Origin: Micrococcaceae bacterium RIT 802
GTDB taxonomy: Bacteria > Actinomycetota > Actinomycetes > Actinomycetales > Micrococcaceae
Assembly: GCA_016892645.1 (NCBI GenBank)
Contig: JAFEMX010000006.1
Span: 105,600-169,599 of the forward strand
Length of the DNA stretch: 64,000 nucleotides
Direction of reading: 5' to 3'
Shown: piece after piece, positions 55,604-63,813 of the stretch
Layout of the letters: every line of letters starts with the position of its first letter
Position numbering within the stretch: position 1 is the first letter of the stretch
Position numbers and translations under genes: made by a program
Notes under the pieces: generated by a model
What the model was told of the DNA's origin: nothing
The model's input: the letters and a program-made list of their open reading frames with translations, nothing else
The model's database searches: none

Positions 55604-56446
55604 TCAGCCCTTGACGGCGCCCTGGGTCAGCCCGGAGACGATCTGGCGCTGGAATCCCAGCACCAGGAGCACCACCGGGATGGTGACGATGATTGCGGCC
55701 GCGGAGATCGCGCCGGTGGGTGATTCGAACTGGGAGGCGCCGGTGAAGAACGCCAAGGCCGCCGGCACCGGCCGGGCCGCCTCCGTGGAGGTCAGCGAGA
55801 TGCCGTAGACGAAGTCGTTCCAGGCGATGAAGAACGCAATGATCGCCGTAGTGAACACCCCGGGCGCCGCCAGCGGGACGATGGCCTTGCGGAACGCCTG
55901 CCAGGCGGTGGCCCCGTCGACTTGCGCCGCCTGCTCGAGCTCCCACGGGATCTGCCGGAAGAACGCGGCGAGGGTCCAGATGGAGATCGGCAGTGTCAGC
56001 GACAGGTACGGGATGATCAGGCCGAGCCAGGTGTCGTAGAGCCCGATGGTGCGCCACACGTTGAACAGCGGGGTGACGATCGAGATCACCGGGAAGATCG
56101 ACACGGCCAGTGCGGTGGTCAGCACCAGCTTCTTGCCCGGGAAATCCAGGCGGGCGATCGCATAGGCACAGAGCGTGGCCAGCACGACGGCGATGGCCGT
56201 GGCGATGAGCGTGATGCCGATGGAGTTGCGCAGCGAGGTCAGGAACAGTTCCTGGGCGTCGCCGACGAGGATCTGCTCGTAGTTGACCCCCGACCAGCTC
56301 GTCGGCAGCAGCTTGCCGTTGGACAAGTCGCTGGGCTCCTTGAACGAGGTGGCCAGGATCGAGAAGACCGGGAACAGCGCGTAGACGGCGACGACAATGG
56401 TGATGACGATCCAGATGATCCGCGTCTTGGCGGTGGTCTTTTTCAT
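55604..56446 (-). CDS. sugB: Carbohydrate ABC transporter permease, SugB/MalG type
   Basis: This 280-residue inner-membrane subunit has six helices. It opens with a short basic head (KKTTAKTR), and the coupling loop EQAAQVDGATAWQAFRKAIVPLAAPG is the EAA motif that docks on the ATPase. The ATG at 56446 overlaps the upstream permease stop by one base (TGATG). It fits the SugB position in an LpqY-SugABC-like set. Confidence 0.9.
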   Translation of the reverse strand: MKKTTAKTRIIWIVITIVVAVYALFPVFSILATSFKEPSDLSNGKLLPTSWSGVNYEQILVGDAQELFLTSLRNSIGITLIATAIAVVLATLCAYAIARLDFPGKKLVLTTALAVSIFPVISIVTPLFNVWRTIGLYDTWLGLIIPYLSLTLPISIWTLAAFFRQIPWELEQAAQVDGATAWQAFRKAIVPLAAPGVFTTAIIAFFIAWNDFVYGISLTSTEAARPVPAALAFFTGASQFESPTGAISAAAIIVTIPVVLLVLGFQRQIVSGLTQGAVKG

Positions 56447-57402
56447 CACTTGCCTCCCTGGGCGCCGGCGAGGTCGACCTTGAACAGCTTGATGGCCACG
56501 AAGCAGATGATCAGCACGCACAGGAACAGCAGCACCGAGATCGCCGAACCGAGGCCGATCTCCAGCCGCCCGATCGAGGTCCTGTAGGCCAGCAGCGAGA
56601 GCACCTCGGTGCCGTAGGCGCCGTTGGTCATGATGAACACGTTGTCGAAGATGCGGAAGGCATCCAGCGCCCGGAACAGCACGGCCACCATGATCGCCGC
56701 CTTCATGTTCGGCAGGATCACCCGTTGCATGCGCTGCCACCAGGTCGCCCCGTCGACCTCCGCGGCCTCGGTGAGCTCGTCGGGGACCTGGGCCAGCCCG
56801 GCGAGCAGCAGCAGCGAGATGAACGGGGTGGTCTTCCAGATCTCCGAGGCCATGATCACGGAGAGCGACGTCCACGTGTCGGCGAACCAGTTCAGGTCCG
56901 GCCCGATGCCCGGCACCCAGTCGAACCAGTTGTTCACGAAGCCCGAGTTGATGTCGAAGGCGTAGAACCAGGCAAAGGCGGAAACCACGGTGATGATGCC
57001 GTAGGGCACCAGGATGGCCGTGCGCACGAACCCGCGCAGCGATTTCAGCGCCTTGTGCATCACCAGCGCCAGCGCGAAGCCAAGGACGAGCTCGACCACC
57101 ACGGTGATGACCGTGATCAGCGACGTGACGCCCAGATCGCGCCAGAACAGCGAATCGGTCAGGATCACCCCGTAGTTCTTCAGCCCGATGAAGCTCTTGT
57201 CCCCCGGTGCGGTGAGCCGGAAGTTGAACAGCGAGTCCCAGACGGCCTGCAGGATCGGATACAGGGTGACCAGCAGCATGACCACGAAAGCGGGCCCGGC
57301 CAGCCACCAGCCCAGCCGGCGTTCGGAACGGCGCCGTTCGGAAAGGACGACGCCGGTCTCCCGGCGACGCCTGCCGGTGCGGGTGTCCACGGGGGCGCTC
57401 AT
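56446..57402 (-). CDS. sugA: Carbohydrate ABC transporter permease, SugA/MalF type
   Basis: This 318-residue permease has an Arg-rich cytoplasmic head (about 1-30) and six helices. The EAA coupling loop is EAAEVDGATWWQRMQRVILPNMK. It is followed by the SugB-like gene with a one-base overlap. The ATG at 57402 lies about 46 bases after the stop of the binding-protein gene. It forms the heterodimeric channel with the SugB-like subunit. Confidence 0.9.
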   Translation of the reverse strand: MSAPVDTRTGRRRRETGVVLSERRRSERRLGWWLAGPAFVVMLLVTLYPILQAVWDSLFNFRLTAPGDKSFIGLKNYGVILTDSLFWRDLGVTSLITVITVVVELVLGFALALVMHKALKSLRGFVRTAILVPYGIITVVSAFAWFYAFDINSGFVNNWFDWVPGIGPDLNWFADTWTSLSVIMASEIWKTTPFISLLLLAGLAQVPDELTEAAEVDGATWWQRMQRVILPNMKAAIMVAVLFRALDAFRIFDNVFIMTNGAYGTEVLSLLAYRTSIGRLEIGLGSAISVLLFLCVLIICFVAIKLFKVDLAGAQGGK

Positions 57403-57448
57403 GCCCGCCCCTCCCCCGGCCGGATGCGCACGGCGTTGCTGGTTCGCC

Positions 57449-58762
57449 TCATAGCAGCCTCTCCCCTCGCAGGACCTCGATGATGAAGTCGGTGGTCGTC
57501 TTCGGCGTCGTGGCCGGGTCCACTCCCGACGGCGGCGCCCAGTTCTGCTGGATCCCGGTGGAGACCTCGTTGTAGTACGGGGTCTGTGGCCGGGGAGCCG
57601 ACTGGCGCAGCGACTGCCGGATCGTCTCGGCCATCGGGAACTTCTCCTTGATGGACGGGTCGTCGTACGCCGTGGAATCCGAGGGCGGGTTGCCGTTGGT
57701 CACGAAGTACTCCACCTGGTGTTCCGGACGGACGATGCACTCGACGGCGTCGTAGGCCAGGTCGACGTGCGTGCTGGCGGCCCCGACACCGAGGTTGATC
57801 CCTCCCAGCGGCGGCCGCGCCTCCTTGCCGGCCTCGGTTTGCGGGTACAGCGCCCAGCCGATGTCCTCGACCAGCGACTTCTCCAGGCTGCCCGCCTTGA
57901 CGCTGGCGTTGGTGGCCGGCCAGACGAACGGCCAGTTGACCATGAACGAACCCTTGTCGCCCTGGAACTGGAGCATTGATTCGTTCTCCGCCTGGGTCGC
58001 CAGGCCCGGTCCTCCCAGGCCCTCCTTGCCGATGGTCGAGACGATCTCCGCGGCCTTCTTCCCGGCCTCGGATTCGAGCCCGAGGCGGATGCCGTCGGCG
58101 GAGGCCTCGGGATTCTCCACGATGTGGCCGCCGCCGGACTCGACCAGGGCATTGACCCACACGGTCATGGATTCGGCCAGGGCGCCTTGCACGCCCAGGT
58201 ACTTCTGCTCGTCCTTCGCCGCCTTGATGACCTGGGCCCAGGTGACGGGCTTGGACATGTCGAGGCCGGCGGCCTTCGCCACCGACTTGCGGTACCAGAG
58301 GATCTGGGTGTTGGCCCAGAACGGGACGGTGACCAGGCTGCCCTTCCACTTCGCGCCGGCCAGGGCGCCGTCGAGGGTGTGTTGCGTCGTCTTCTGGGCC
58401 GTGTCCTCGGGAACGGGCGCCAGGAAGCCCGGCTCGGCCAGTTCCGGGATGAATGGCGGATCCAGGCTCATGATGTCCATCGACGTATCACTGGCTGCCA
58501 GGCGCCGGGCGAGCTGCTCGCGCTGCGCCGCCGCGTCGGAGGGGAGCAGCGTGGTCTGGATGCGGTACCGGCCATCGGCTGCGGCCGTGCACTTTTCGGC
58601 GATGGCGGCCTGTCCGCCGTCATCGGGGTTGATGTACCAGGTGAGCACCGGTGTCGAATCCGCCGGACCGCAGCCGGAGAGCAGCAGTGCCGAGGCAGCC
58701 GCCGTGATTCCTGCCCACCGTGCTCCGCGCCACATGCGGCCGCGCCTCGAATGTTCTGGCAT
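57449..58762 (-). CDS. lpqY: Sugar-binding lipoprotein, LpqY-like
   Basis: This 437-residue receptor is exported and lipid-anchored (signal ending LLLSGC, Cys at about 31). The mature start TPVLTWYINPDDGGQAAIAE and the AQREQLARRLAASDTSMDIM segment resemble LpqY of mycobacteria, which binds trehalose, so trehalose or a related disaccharide is the best guess. SFMVNWPFVWPA matches the CUT1 binding-protein family. I used the ATG at 58762 because the signal peptide begins there; the frame is open further upstream. It heads the four-gene importer operon. Confidence 0.88.
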   Translation of the reverse strand: MPEHSRRGRMWRGARWAGITAAASALLLSGCGPADSTPVLTWYINPDDGGQAAIAEKCTAAADGRYRIQTTLLPSDAAAQREQLARRLAASDTSMDIMSLDPPFIPELAEPGFLAPVPEDTAQKTTQHTLDGALAGAKWKGSLVTVPFWANTQILWYRKSVAKAAGLDMSKPVTWAQVIKAAKDEQKYLGVQGALAESMTVWVNALVESGGGHIVENPEASADGIRLGLESEAGKKAAEIVSTIGKEGLGGPGLATQAENESMLQFQGDKGSFMVNWPFVWPATNASVKAGSLEKSLVEDIGWALYPQTEAGKEARPPLGGINLGVGAASTHVDLAYDAVECIVRPEHQVEYFVTNGNPPSDSTAYDDPSIKEKFPMAETIRQSLRQSAPRPQTPYYNEVSTGIQQNWAPPSGVDPATTPKTTTDFIIEVLRGERLL

Positions 58763-58926
58763 CTGCTCGAGCCTCCCCGTCGTCACTGTCGGCGGTGCCC
58801 GCACCACCTGGTCCGGTGGGGCCCTGAACCTGAGACTATGCCCTGAATGCGCTTTGCGCCACATGTGAGCCGCTCGGCGCGTGTCGCGCGGCGAGAGGCC
58901 GGGCGCCCGACCCCGGACACGACGAA

Positions 58927-58955
58927 GCCCGCCACCGCAGGAGGCGGTGGCGGGC
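58927..58955 (-). terminator. Terminator of the small stress-protein cluster
   Basis: A perfect 12-bp stem (GCCCGCCACCGC and complement) with an AGGAG loop lies 12 bases after the stop of the last small gene (58967). It separates this cluster from the LpqY-like operon on the same strand. Confidence 0.85.
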
Positions 58956-58966
58956 CTGGGGGCCGG

Positions 58967-59254
58967 TCAGCCGGCGTCGTACCGTTCGTCGTCGTCGTCG
59001 GGGCGGCGGTCCGGGTCCCGGGCATCGTTGCCGCTGCCGTCCGGGACACCGCGCGGTTCGACCGTGCGGATGGTCTCGCCGACCTCGCCGGGGACATCCA
59101 CCAGTTCCCCGTCGGCGCCCCCGACGGTCCGGTGTTCGGCGTCGTCGTTTCCGGGGTCGTCCGCACCGAGGAACGAGGGATCCGATGAAACCGTCTGGTC
59201 CTCGTCCGGGCCGTTCCCGGTGTGGGTCGGGTCAGTCTTTTCGTCGTTGGACAT
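58967..59254 (-). CDS. Small acidic hydrophilic protein, unknown function
   Basis: This 95-residue protein is very rich in Asp, Gly, Glu and Pro, with no hydrophobic segment, and is probably disordered (DPTHTGNGPDEDQTVSS near the start and RRPDDDDERYDAG at the end). The ATG at 59254 lies inside the end of the preceding gene (23-base overlap), with a GGAAGG ribosome site. It is the third gene of a tandem set of small proteins. Such proteins are often stress-related in actinobacteria, but no family is evident. Confidence 0.7.
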   Translation of the reverse strand: MSNDEKTDPTHTGNGPDEDQTVSSDPSFLGADDPGNDDAEHRTVGGADGELVDVPGEVGETIRTVEPRGVPDGSGNDARDPDRRPDDDDERYDAG

Positions 59255-59510
59255 TCGTGCCACCTTCCTCGGGGAAATCAAGTGCACCGGGACCACGCAG
59301 GCGCCGGTAGATGCCGTAGGCCACCATCACGAGGCCGAGGATGACGCCCAGCCACACCGGGCTGGCCATGGAGGCCCCGTTGAGGGCCTGGATCAGGATG
59401 TAGGCGCCGAAAACGATGACGACAATGATGCCGGCCATCGCCAGCTTCGTCCCCGTCGGCTGGGCACCTCGCGGCCACCCGGAGTGCTTGTTTTCCTTGT
59501 CTTCGGACAT
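59232..59510 (-). CDS. Small two-span membrane protein, paralogue of the protein at 52904-53197
   Basis: The 92-residue protein has a hydrophilic head with SGWPRGAQPTGTK, two membrane helices (about 24-43 and 51-69) and a basic tail with RRLRGPG. The second helix WLGVILGLVMVAYGIYRRL matches the other small protein in this window. The ATG at 59510 has a GGAAGGTG ribosome site; an ATG four codons upstream is less well placed. It is followed by an overlapping acidic gene and preceded 29 bases away by the DUF7218-like gene. Confidence 0.78.
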   Translation of the reverse strand: MSEDKENKHSGWPRGAQPTGTKLAMAGIIVVIVFGAYILIQALNGASMASPVWLGVILGLVMVAYGIYRRLRGPGALDFPEEGGTNVQRRKD

Positions 59511-59539
59511 GACACCTTCCATCGGTTATTGCGGTTCGA

Positions 59540-59794
59540 TCAGGAATGACGCAGGGACTTGATCAACTCGTCCTTGTTCTGGTCGGAATACCCCGACAAG
59601 CCGATTTCCTTGGCGCGGGCCTTGAGCTCATCGACCGTCCAATCCTCGTAGCTGCCGGACTCTCCCCCGCGTTCGCCGACCTCGTCGCGGCCGTCACGGG
59701 CTGCGGCGTTGGCGATGCGTGCAGACTTCTGCTTCGAGTTGCCCTCGTCACGCAGTTCCTCGTAGAGATGCTCGTCTTTGATCCTGTCAGCCAT
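59540..59794 (-). CDS. Small protein with Rho-N/SAP-like domain (DUF7218-like)
   Basis: This 84-residue protein has two parts. The N-terminal half ([20 protein letters not shown], then [10 protein letters not shown]) resembles ChaB/plasmid-stabilisation-type helices. The C-terminal half ([20 protein letters not shown] and [10 protein letters not shown]) is a Rho termination factor N-terminal or SAP-like helix-extended-helix that can bind nucleic acid. The ATG at 59794 has an AAAGGAG ribosome site. It heads the small-gene cluster. The role is unknown; similar genes are common in actinobacteria. Confidence 0.82.
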   Translation of the reverse strand: MADRIKDEHLYEELRDEGNSKQKSARIANAAARDGRDEVGERGGESGSYEDWTVDELKARAKEIGLSGYSDQNKDELIKSLRHS

Positions 59795-59889
59795 CTGGTG
59801 CTCCTTTCGGCAGCTGGTCCTCCCAGCCTATGCACTGTCCGGCGGAGGTCAACGTCCAGCGTCGCGCCGTGGCACCTCGCCGGCGCGGA

Positions 59890-61542
59890 TCAGCCGACCG
59901 TGAACTGCAACCGCTGCAGGCCGCTGGACCCGTTGGGTGCCGGATTCGCGCGTTCGGCGGTCTGGACGGTTCCCTCGGCGTCAATGGCGCGGACCGTGAC
60001 GGAATGGGTCCCGGGCTGCGCATTCTTCCAGGCGTACGACCACTGGCGCCACGTGTCGACGGTGGCCTCGGCCGCCAAGTCGGCGGCCTGCCAGTCGCCG
60101 TCGTCGATTTTGACCTGCACGGCCTTGATGCCCGTGGTCTGGGCCCAGGCGGTGCCGCCCAGCATGACGGTTCCCGGTGCGACCGTCGCGAAGGGCCGCG
60201 GGACGTCGACGCGGGAGGAGAGCTTGATCGGCCCATGGTCGGACCATCCCCGGGTGGTCCAGTAGCCGGTCTTGTCGGCGAACCTCGTGACCTCCAGGTC
60301 GACGACCCACTTGGTGGCCGAGACGTAGCCGTAGAGGCCGGGGACGACCATGCGCACGGGGTAGCCGTGTTCGAGCGGGAGGGGTTCGCCGTTCATGCCG
60401 ACCGCGAGCAAGGCGTTGCGCTCGTCGGTCAGCACTTCCAGGGGCGTGGAGGCGCTGAAGCCGTCGATGCTGGTGGACAGGACCATGTCGGCCCCGGCCT
60501 GTGGACGGGCGCGTTCGAGGACCTTGCGCAGCGGGTAGCCGAGCCACTTGGCGTTGCCGACCAGATCCCCGCCGACCGGGTTGGAGACACAGGTCAGCGT
60601 CAGCCACGTTTCCTCGAGGTCCATGCCCAGCAGCTCGTCGAAGCCGATGGTGAATTCCTCGTCCACCATGCCGTGCACCCGCAGGCTCCAACTTGCCGGG
60701 TCGACCCGCGGAACGGCCAACGCGGTGTCGATCCGGTAGAACTGGGAGTTCGGGGTGACGAAGGCCGGCATGCCCTTGACGTCGGACGCGACCCCCTGGG
60801 GCAGCGGCTTTGCCTTCTTGACCGGGCTCGGCAGCTTCAGGGCCTCACGGGTGGTCTCGGCGGTATTGCGGATGGCGGACAGCGCGCGCCCGCCGGCCAG
60901 CAAGGCGGCGGCACCGACGGCGCCGACGAGTGATCCGAGGAGGAAACCGCGCCGGGACGCCGGTGTCACGGTCCGGCCGGTGGCCACCGGACCGCCGGTC
61001 ACCCGGCCGTCGGCAGCAGGGCTGTCGGGATCGCCGGTCACCGTGGCGTCGGCGGTCGCGGTGGCGGCGAGATGTGCGAGGTACCGCAGGGCGAGGATTC
61101 CGGCAATCGTGCCGACAACTGTCGGGACGATGTCCAGGACGCCGGAGGCCGGCCGCGAGAGCACGCTGGCCGACATGCCCACGCCCAGGAGGACGATGAC
61201 GCCGCTCGCCGCTGCCGGGCGCGTCCGGGCCAACAGCCCGGTCCCCGCAGCGACGAGCGCCGCGACGATTCCCATGGACACGAAGAGCGCCAGCTTGTCG
61301 TTGGTGCCGAACAGACCGATGGCGAAGTCCTTGAGCCACGCCGGGGTGATGTCGATGAAGGTCTGGCCCAGCGCGACCAGCGGCGAGGAGGTCGTGGAGA
61401 AGAAGGCGGCGACGAGTTCGGCGACCCCGAAGAGCAGGGCAGCGGACACCAGCCCGGCGAGGGCGAAACGCCACCACCGCAGCTGCTGCCGGATGCGGCC
61501 CGGCCGCGTCGTGCGTTCGCGGGGCGTGCTGTGCGTTTCCAT
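59890..61542 (-). CDS. Membrane-tethered molybdopterin-dependent oxidoreductase (sulfite-oxidase fold)
   Basis: This 550-residue protein joins an N-terminal membrane part with about five helices to a sulfite-oxidase-type Moco domain. An RRGFLLGSLVGAVGAAALL segment near residue 190 looks like a twin-arginine anchor placed after the other helices. The Moco-binding Cys is in LTLTCVSNPVGGD (about C318). A C-terminal Mo-co dimerisation domain (GTAWAQTTGIKAVQVKID) ends the chain. No haem site is visible. The catalytic domain should lie outside the membrane. It is linked to DUF4383, RskA and SigK genes on the same strand, as in other actinobacteria; the substrate is unknown. Confidence 0.88.
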   Translation of the reverse strand: METHSTPRERTTRPGRIRQQLRWWRFALAGLVSAALLFGVAELVAAFFSTTSSPLVALGQTFIDITPAWLKDFAIGLFGTNDKLALFVSMGIVAALVAAGTGLLARTRPAAASGVIVLLGVGMSASVLSRPASGVLDIVPTVVGTIAGILALRYLAHLAATATADATVTGDPDSPAADGRVTGGPVATGRTVTPASRRGFLLGSLVGAVGAAALLAGGRALSAIRNTAETTREALKLPSPVKKAKPLPQGVASDVKGMPAFVTPNSQFYRIDTALAVPRVDPASWSLRVHGMVDEEFTIGFDELLGMDLEETWLTLTCVSNPVGGDLVGNAKWLGYPLRKVLERARPQAGADMVLSTSIDGFSASTPLEVLTDERNALLAVGMNGEPLPLEHGYPVRMVVPGLYGYVSATKWVVDLEVTRFADKTGYWTTRGWSDHGPIKLSSRVDVPRPFATVAPGTVMLGGTAWAQTTGIKAVQVKIDDGDWQAADLAAEATVDTWRQWSYAWKNAQPGTHSVTVRAIDAEGTVQTAERANPAPNGSSGLQRLQFTVG

Positions 61543-61665
61543 GGTTGACCTTCCTCGGTCTCCGGTGGCCCCGTCCGCGCCGCGGCGTGGGCCTGCTTCT
61601 ATGATCGCCCGTGCGGGCCGTGCCGACGACATCTCGACGGCACGACCCGGTCCGCGGCTGTGGGG

Positions 61666-62103
61666 TCAGGCCTTCTTGCGGCCCAGGATGCTGCCGAGGG
61701 CGACCATCGCGGCACCCAGGACGAGGTGGAGCCAGTTGTCGGCGTCGTTCAGCGGCACGAAGTTCGCCGGCGAGCCGTGGCCGACCAGCAGGCCGTACAT
61801 CCACAGCACCAGGTAGATGATGCCGCCGATGACCAGGTACCGCTTGGCGGACAGCGGTCCGCGGGCGAAGGTGAGTCCGGCGACGCCGAACAGCAGGTGG
61901 ACGATGTTGTGCAGGATCGACACCTGGAACAGGCCCAGCAGCATGGCCCCCGAATGGTGTCCGGCGAAGGTCAGTTCACCGACGTTGGTGGTGATGCCCG
62001 GGACGAAGCCGAGCACGCCGACCAGCAGGAAGGCAGCGCCCACCACGAGGGCGGCCAGCTGGACATGGGTGCGGCGGGTTGTGGTGGCGTGTGTGGAAAC
62101 CAT
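61666..62103 (-). CDS. DUF4383 family membrane protein
   Basis: The 145-residue protein has four membrane helices. The conserved elements SILHNIVHLLFGVAGL, FVPLNDADNWLHLVLGAAM and GHHSGAMLLGLFQV are typical of DUF4383, with His and Asn near the membrane surface. Function unknown. The ATG at 62103 has an AAGGAG ribosome site. It lies between the RskA-like gene and the molybdopterin oxidoreductase on the same strand and is probably part of the SigK regulon. Confidence 0.88.
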   Translation of the reverse strand: MVSTHATTTRRTHVQLAALVVGAAFLLVGVLGFVPGITTNVGELTFAGHHSGAMLLGLFQVSILHNIVHLLFGVAGLTFARGPLSAKRYLVIGGIIYLVLWMYGLLVGHGSPANFVPLNDADNWLHLVLGAAMVALGSILGRKKA

Positions 62104-62245
62104 GGTCGTACTCCTTGGGTGCGCCGCCCCGGATGAGCCCCGGGGCGTATGACACCTGTACTTCGGAGCCGGAGGTACCGCGGATTGGACCCGGCGACGA
62201 TTTCTTGCCGGTGGCACCCGGAAGCCGGCGGGCCGTCCCGCGGGA

Positions 62246-63070
62246 CTACAGTTTCTGCAGCATGATCGGATCGGTGGTGGGCTGCTTCGAGCCCTGCGCC
62301 GGTTCGACGGTGATGCCCAGATGCGTGGCCGAGGCCACCGAGCCCTCGAACAGCGTCGTTCCCGTGCCGTCCAGCATGCCCATGGGCGTGGCACCCTGGT
62401 CACCGATGAGCCAGAGCTCGTACCCCTTGTCGGAGGGCAGGGCGGGGAGGTCGTGCGCCGTCAGGGCGGCCAGGCCGGCCGACGCCGAATACGCGATCGT
62501 CACCTCGGCGCCGTCGTCCATCTGCTGGGTCGCGGTTTTCATGTCGGACGCAGCGGTGAGCTGTTGCAGCTGCTGCTGGTGGGCACCCAGGGCGGCCACC
62601 TGCTGTTCGAGCTGTTCCTGCTGGTGGTTCTGGTTGACGACGACACCGGTCAGCGCACCGGCGGCCAGCAGGAAGGTCGCGGCGGCAGCGGCCAGGAACT
62701 TGGTCGAGCGCGGCATGCGCCCGGCACGGTCGGCGCGGCGTGCACGCTCCCGGCCGAGGTCGAGGATGCCGTCGGCCGGCCCGGCAACGGCCGGGGCCAT
62801 GGGGGCGGCAACGTCTGGGGTGCCCGACGGATTGTCGGCCGGCAGCTGGGGGGTCTGCCGGATGGCCGCCATGATGTTGGCCTTCACGTGCGCCGGAGGG
62901 GCCACCGGGGTGGTCTGCCCGGCCAGCAGGGCCGCAGTCTCGCTGAGCGAGCGGACCTCGTGGAGCGCGTCCTCGGAGCCGACGACGGCGGATTCGAATT
63001 CCTCGCGCTCTGCAGGGTCCAGGGCGTTGAGCGCGTAGGCACCAGTGAGCAGGTGCAGTTGCCGGTCCAT
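62246..63070 (-). CDS. rskA: Anti-sigma-K factor, RskA-like
   Basis: This 274-residue membrane protein should restrain the SigK-type factor encoded just upstream. The N-terminal anti-sigma domain begins DRQLHLLTGAYALNALDPAE (about 1-75) and lacks the zinc-site cysteines seen in the other anti-sigma protein of this window. One helix spans about 124-145, then a Gln-rich coiled coil (about 147-175) precedes an outer RskA domain with SDKGYELWLIGDQGATPMGM. The ATG at 63070 overlaps the sigma stop by one base (TGATG). Confidence 0.93.
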   Translation of the reverse strand: MDRQLHLLTGAYALNALDPAEREEFESAVVGSEDALHEVRSLSETAALLAGQTTPVAPPAHVKANIMAAIRQTPQLPADNPSGTPDVAAPMAPAVAGPADGILDLGRERARRADRAGRMPRSTKFLAAAAATFLLAAGALTGVVVNQNHQQEQLEQQVAALGAHQQQLQQLTAASDMKTATQQMDDGAEVTIAYSASAGLAALTAHDLPALPSDKGYELWLIGDQGATPMGMLDGTGTTLFEGSVASATHLGITVEPAQGSKQPTTDPIMLQKL

Positions 63071-63651
63071 CACGCCACTCCTAACTGGTCTCTGAGTCTG
63101 ATCATGCCATCGCGTATCCGTGTCTTGACGGTCCCCACGGGGACCTCGAGGAGTTTGGCGACCTCCTGGTGGGTGTAACCGCCGTAGTAGGCGAGTTCGA
63201 TGGCCTTGCGCTGGGCGTCGGAGAGGTTCTTCAACGCCGACTGCACCCGTTCTCCCTCGAGGTGGGCCTCGACGGTGTCCTGGACGTCGTCGTAGCTTTC
63301 CTCGAATTCCATGGCGCCCTGCCGCAGGTCCCGGTCCCGGCTGCTTTGGCTGGCCCGGACCCGGTCCACGGCCCGGCGGTGGGCCACGACCATGATCCAG
63401 GAGACGGCCCGTCCTCGGTCCGCGTCGTACCGGGCGGCCTGCTGCCAGACCTCCACGAAGACCTCCTGGAGGACCTCCTCGCACTGGGACTCATCGCGCA
63501 GTACCCGGCGGATGAGTCCGAAGACCCGCGCCGAGACGTCGTCGTACAAGGCCTCGAAGGCGGTTTCGTCGCCGCCGGCAATGCGTTGGATGAGTTCCTC
63601 GTGGTTGGTGGGTGCGGGTTCCTCCGCAGTCCGGGCCCAAGGCATTCTCAT
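63070..63651 (-). CDS. sigK: ECF sigma factor, SigK-like
   Basis: This 193-residue sigma factor has region 2 (DESQCEEVLQEVFVEVWQQA and GRAVSWIMVVAHRRAVDRVR) and region 4 (IELAYYGGYTHQEVAKLLEV and VGTVKTRIRDGMIRLRDQL), matching the SigK group. It is coupled to the RskA-like gene. In mycobacteria SigK drives the fasciclin-type antigens Mpt70 and Mpt83; here a fasciclin gene lies immediately upstream on the same strand. The ATG at 63651 or a second ATG two codons later could start translation; neither has a strong ribosome site. Confidence 0.93.
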   Translation of the reverse strand: MRMPWARTAEEPAPTNHEELIQRIAGGDETAFEALYDDVSARVFGLIRRVLRDESQCEEVLQEVFVEVWQQAARYDADRGRAVSWIMVVAHRRAVDRVRASQSSRDRDLRQGAMEFEESYDDVQDTVEAHLEGERVQSALKNLSDAQRKAIELAYYGGYTHQEVAKLLEVPVGTVKTRIRDGMIRLRDQLGVA

Positions 63652-63760
63652 GGGAGCAAGTCTTACATGCCTTGCGTCCTGTCGAAAACACGATGCGACC
63701 TCCTGCGATCGACTTCCGTGGTCCGGTGGTGCGTTGCGGGGCCCCGGGGGTGGAAGACGA

Positions 63761-63792
63761 CGGGCTCCGGCGGTGGTAACCGCCGGAGCCCG
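63761..63792 (-). terminator. Terminator of the fasciclin gene
   Basis: A perfect 14-bp stem (CGGGCTCCGGCGGT and complement) with a GGTA loop lies 22 bases after the fasciclin stop and before the SigK gene. SigK therefore needs its own promoter in 63652-63760. Confidence 0.85.
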
Positions 63793-63813
63793 ATGTCCAT
63801 CGTTGATCCAGCG

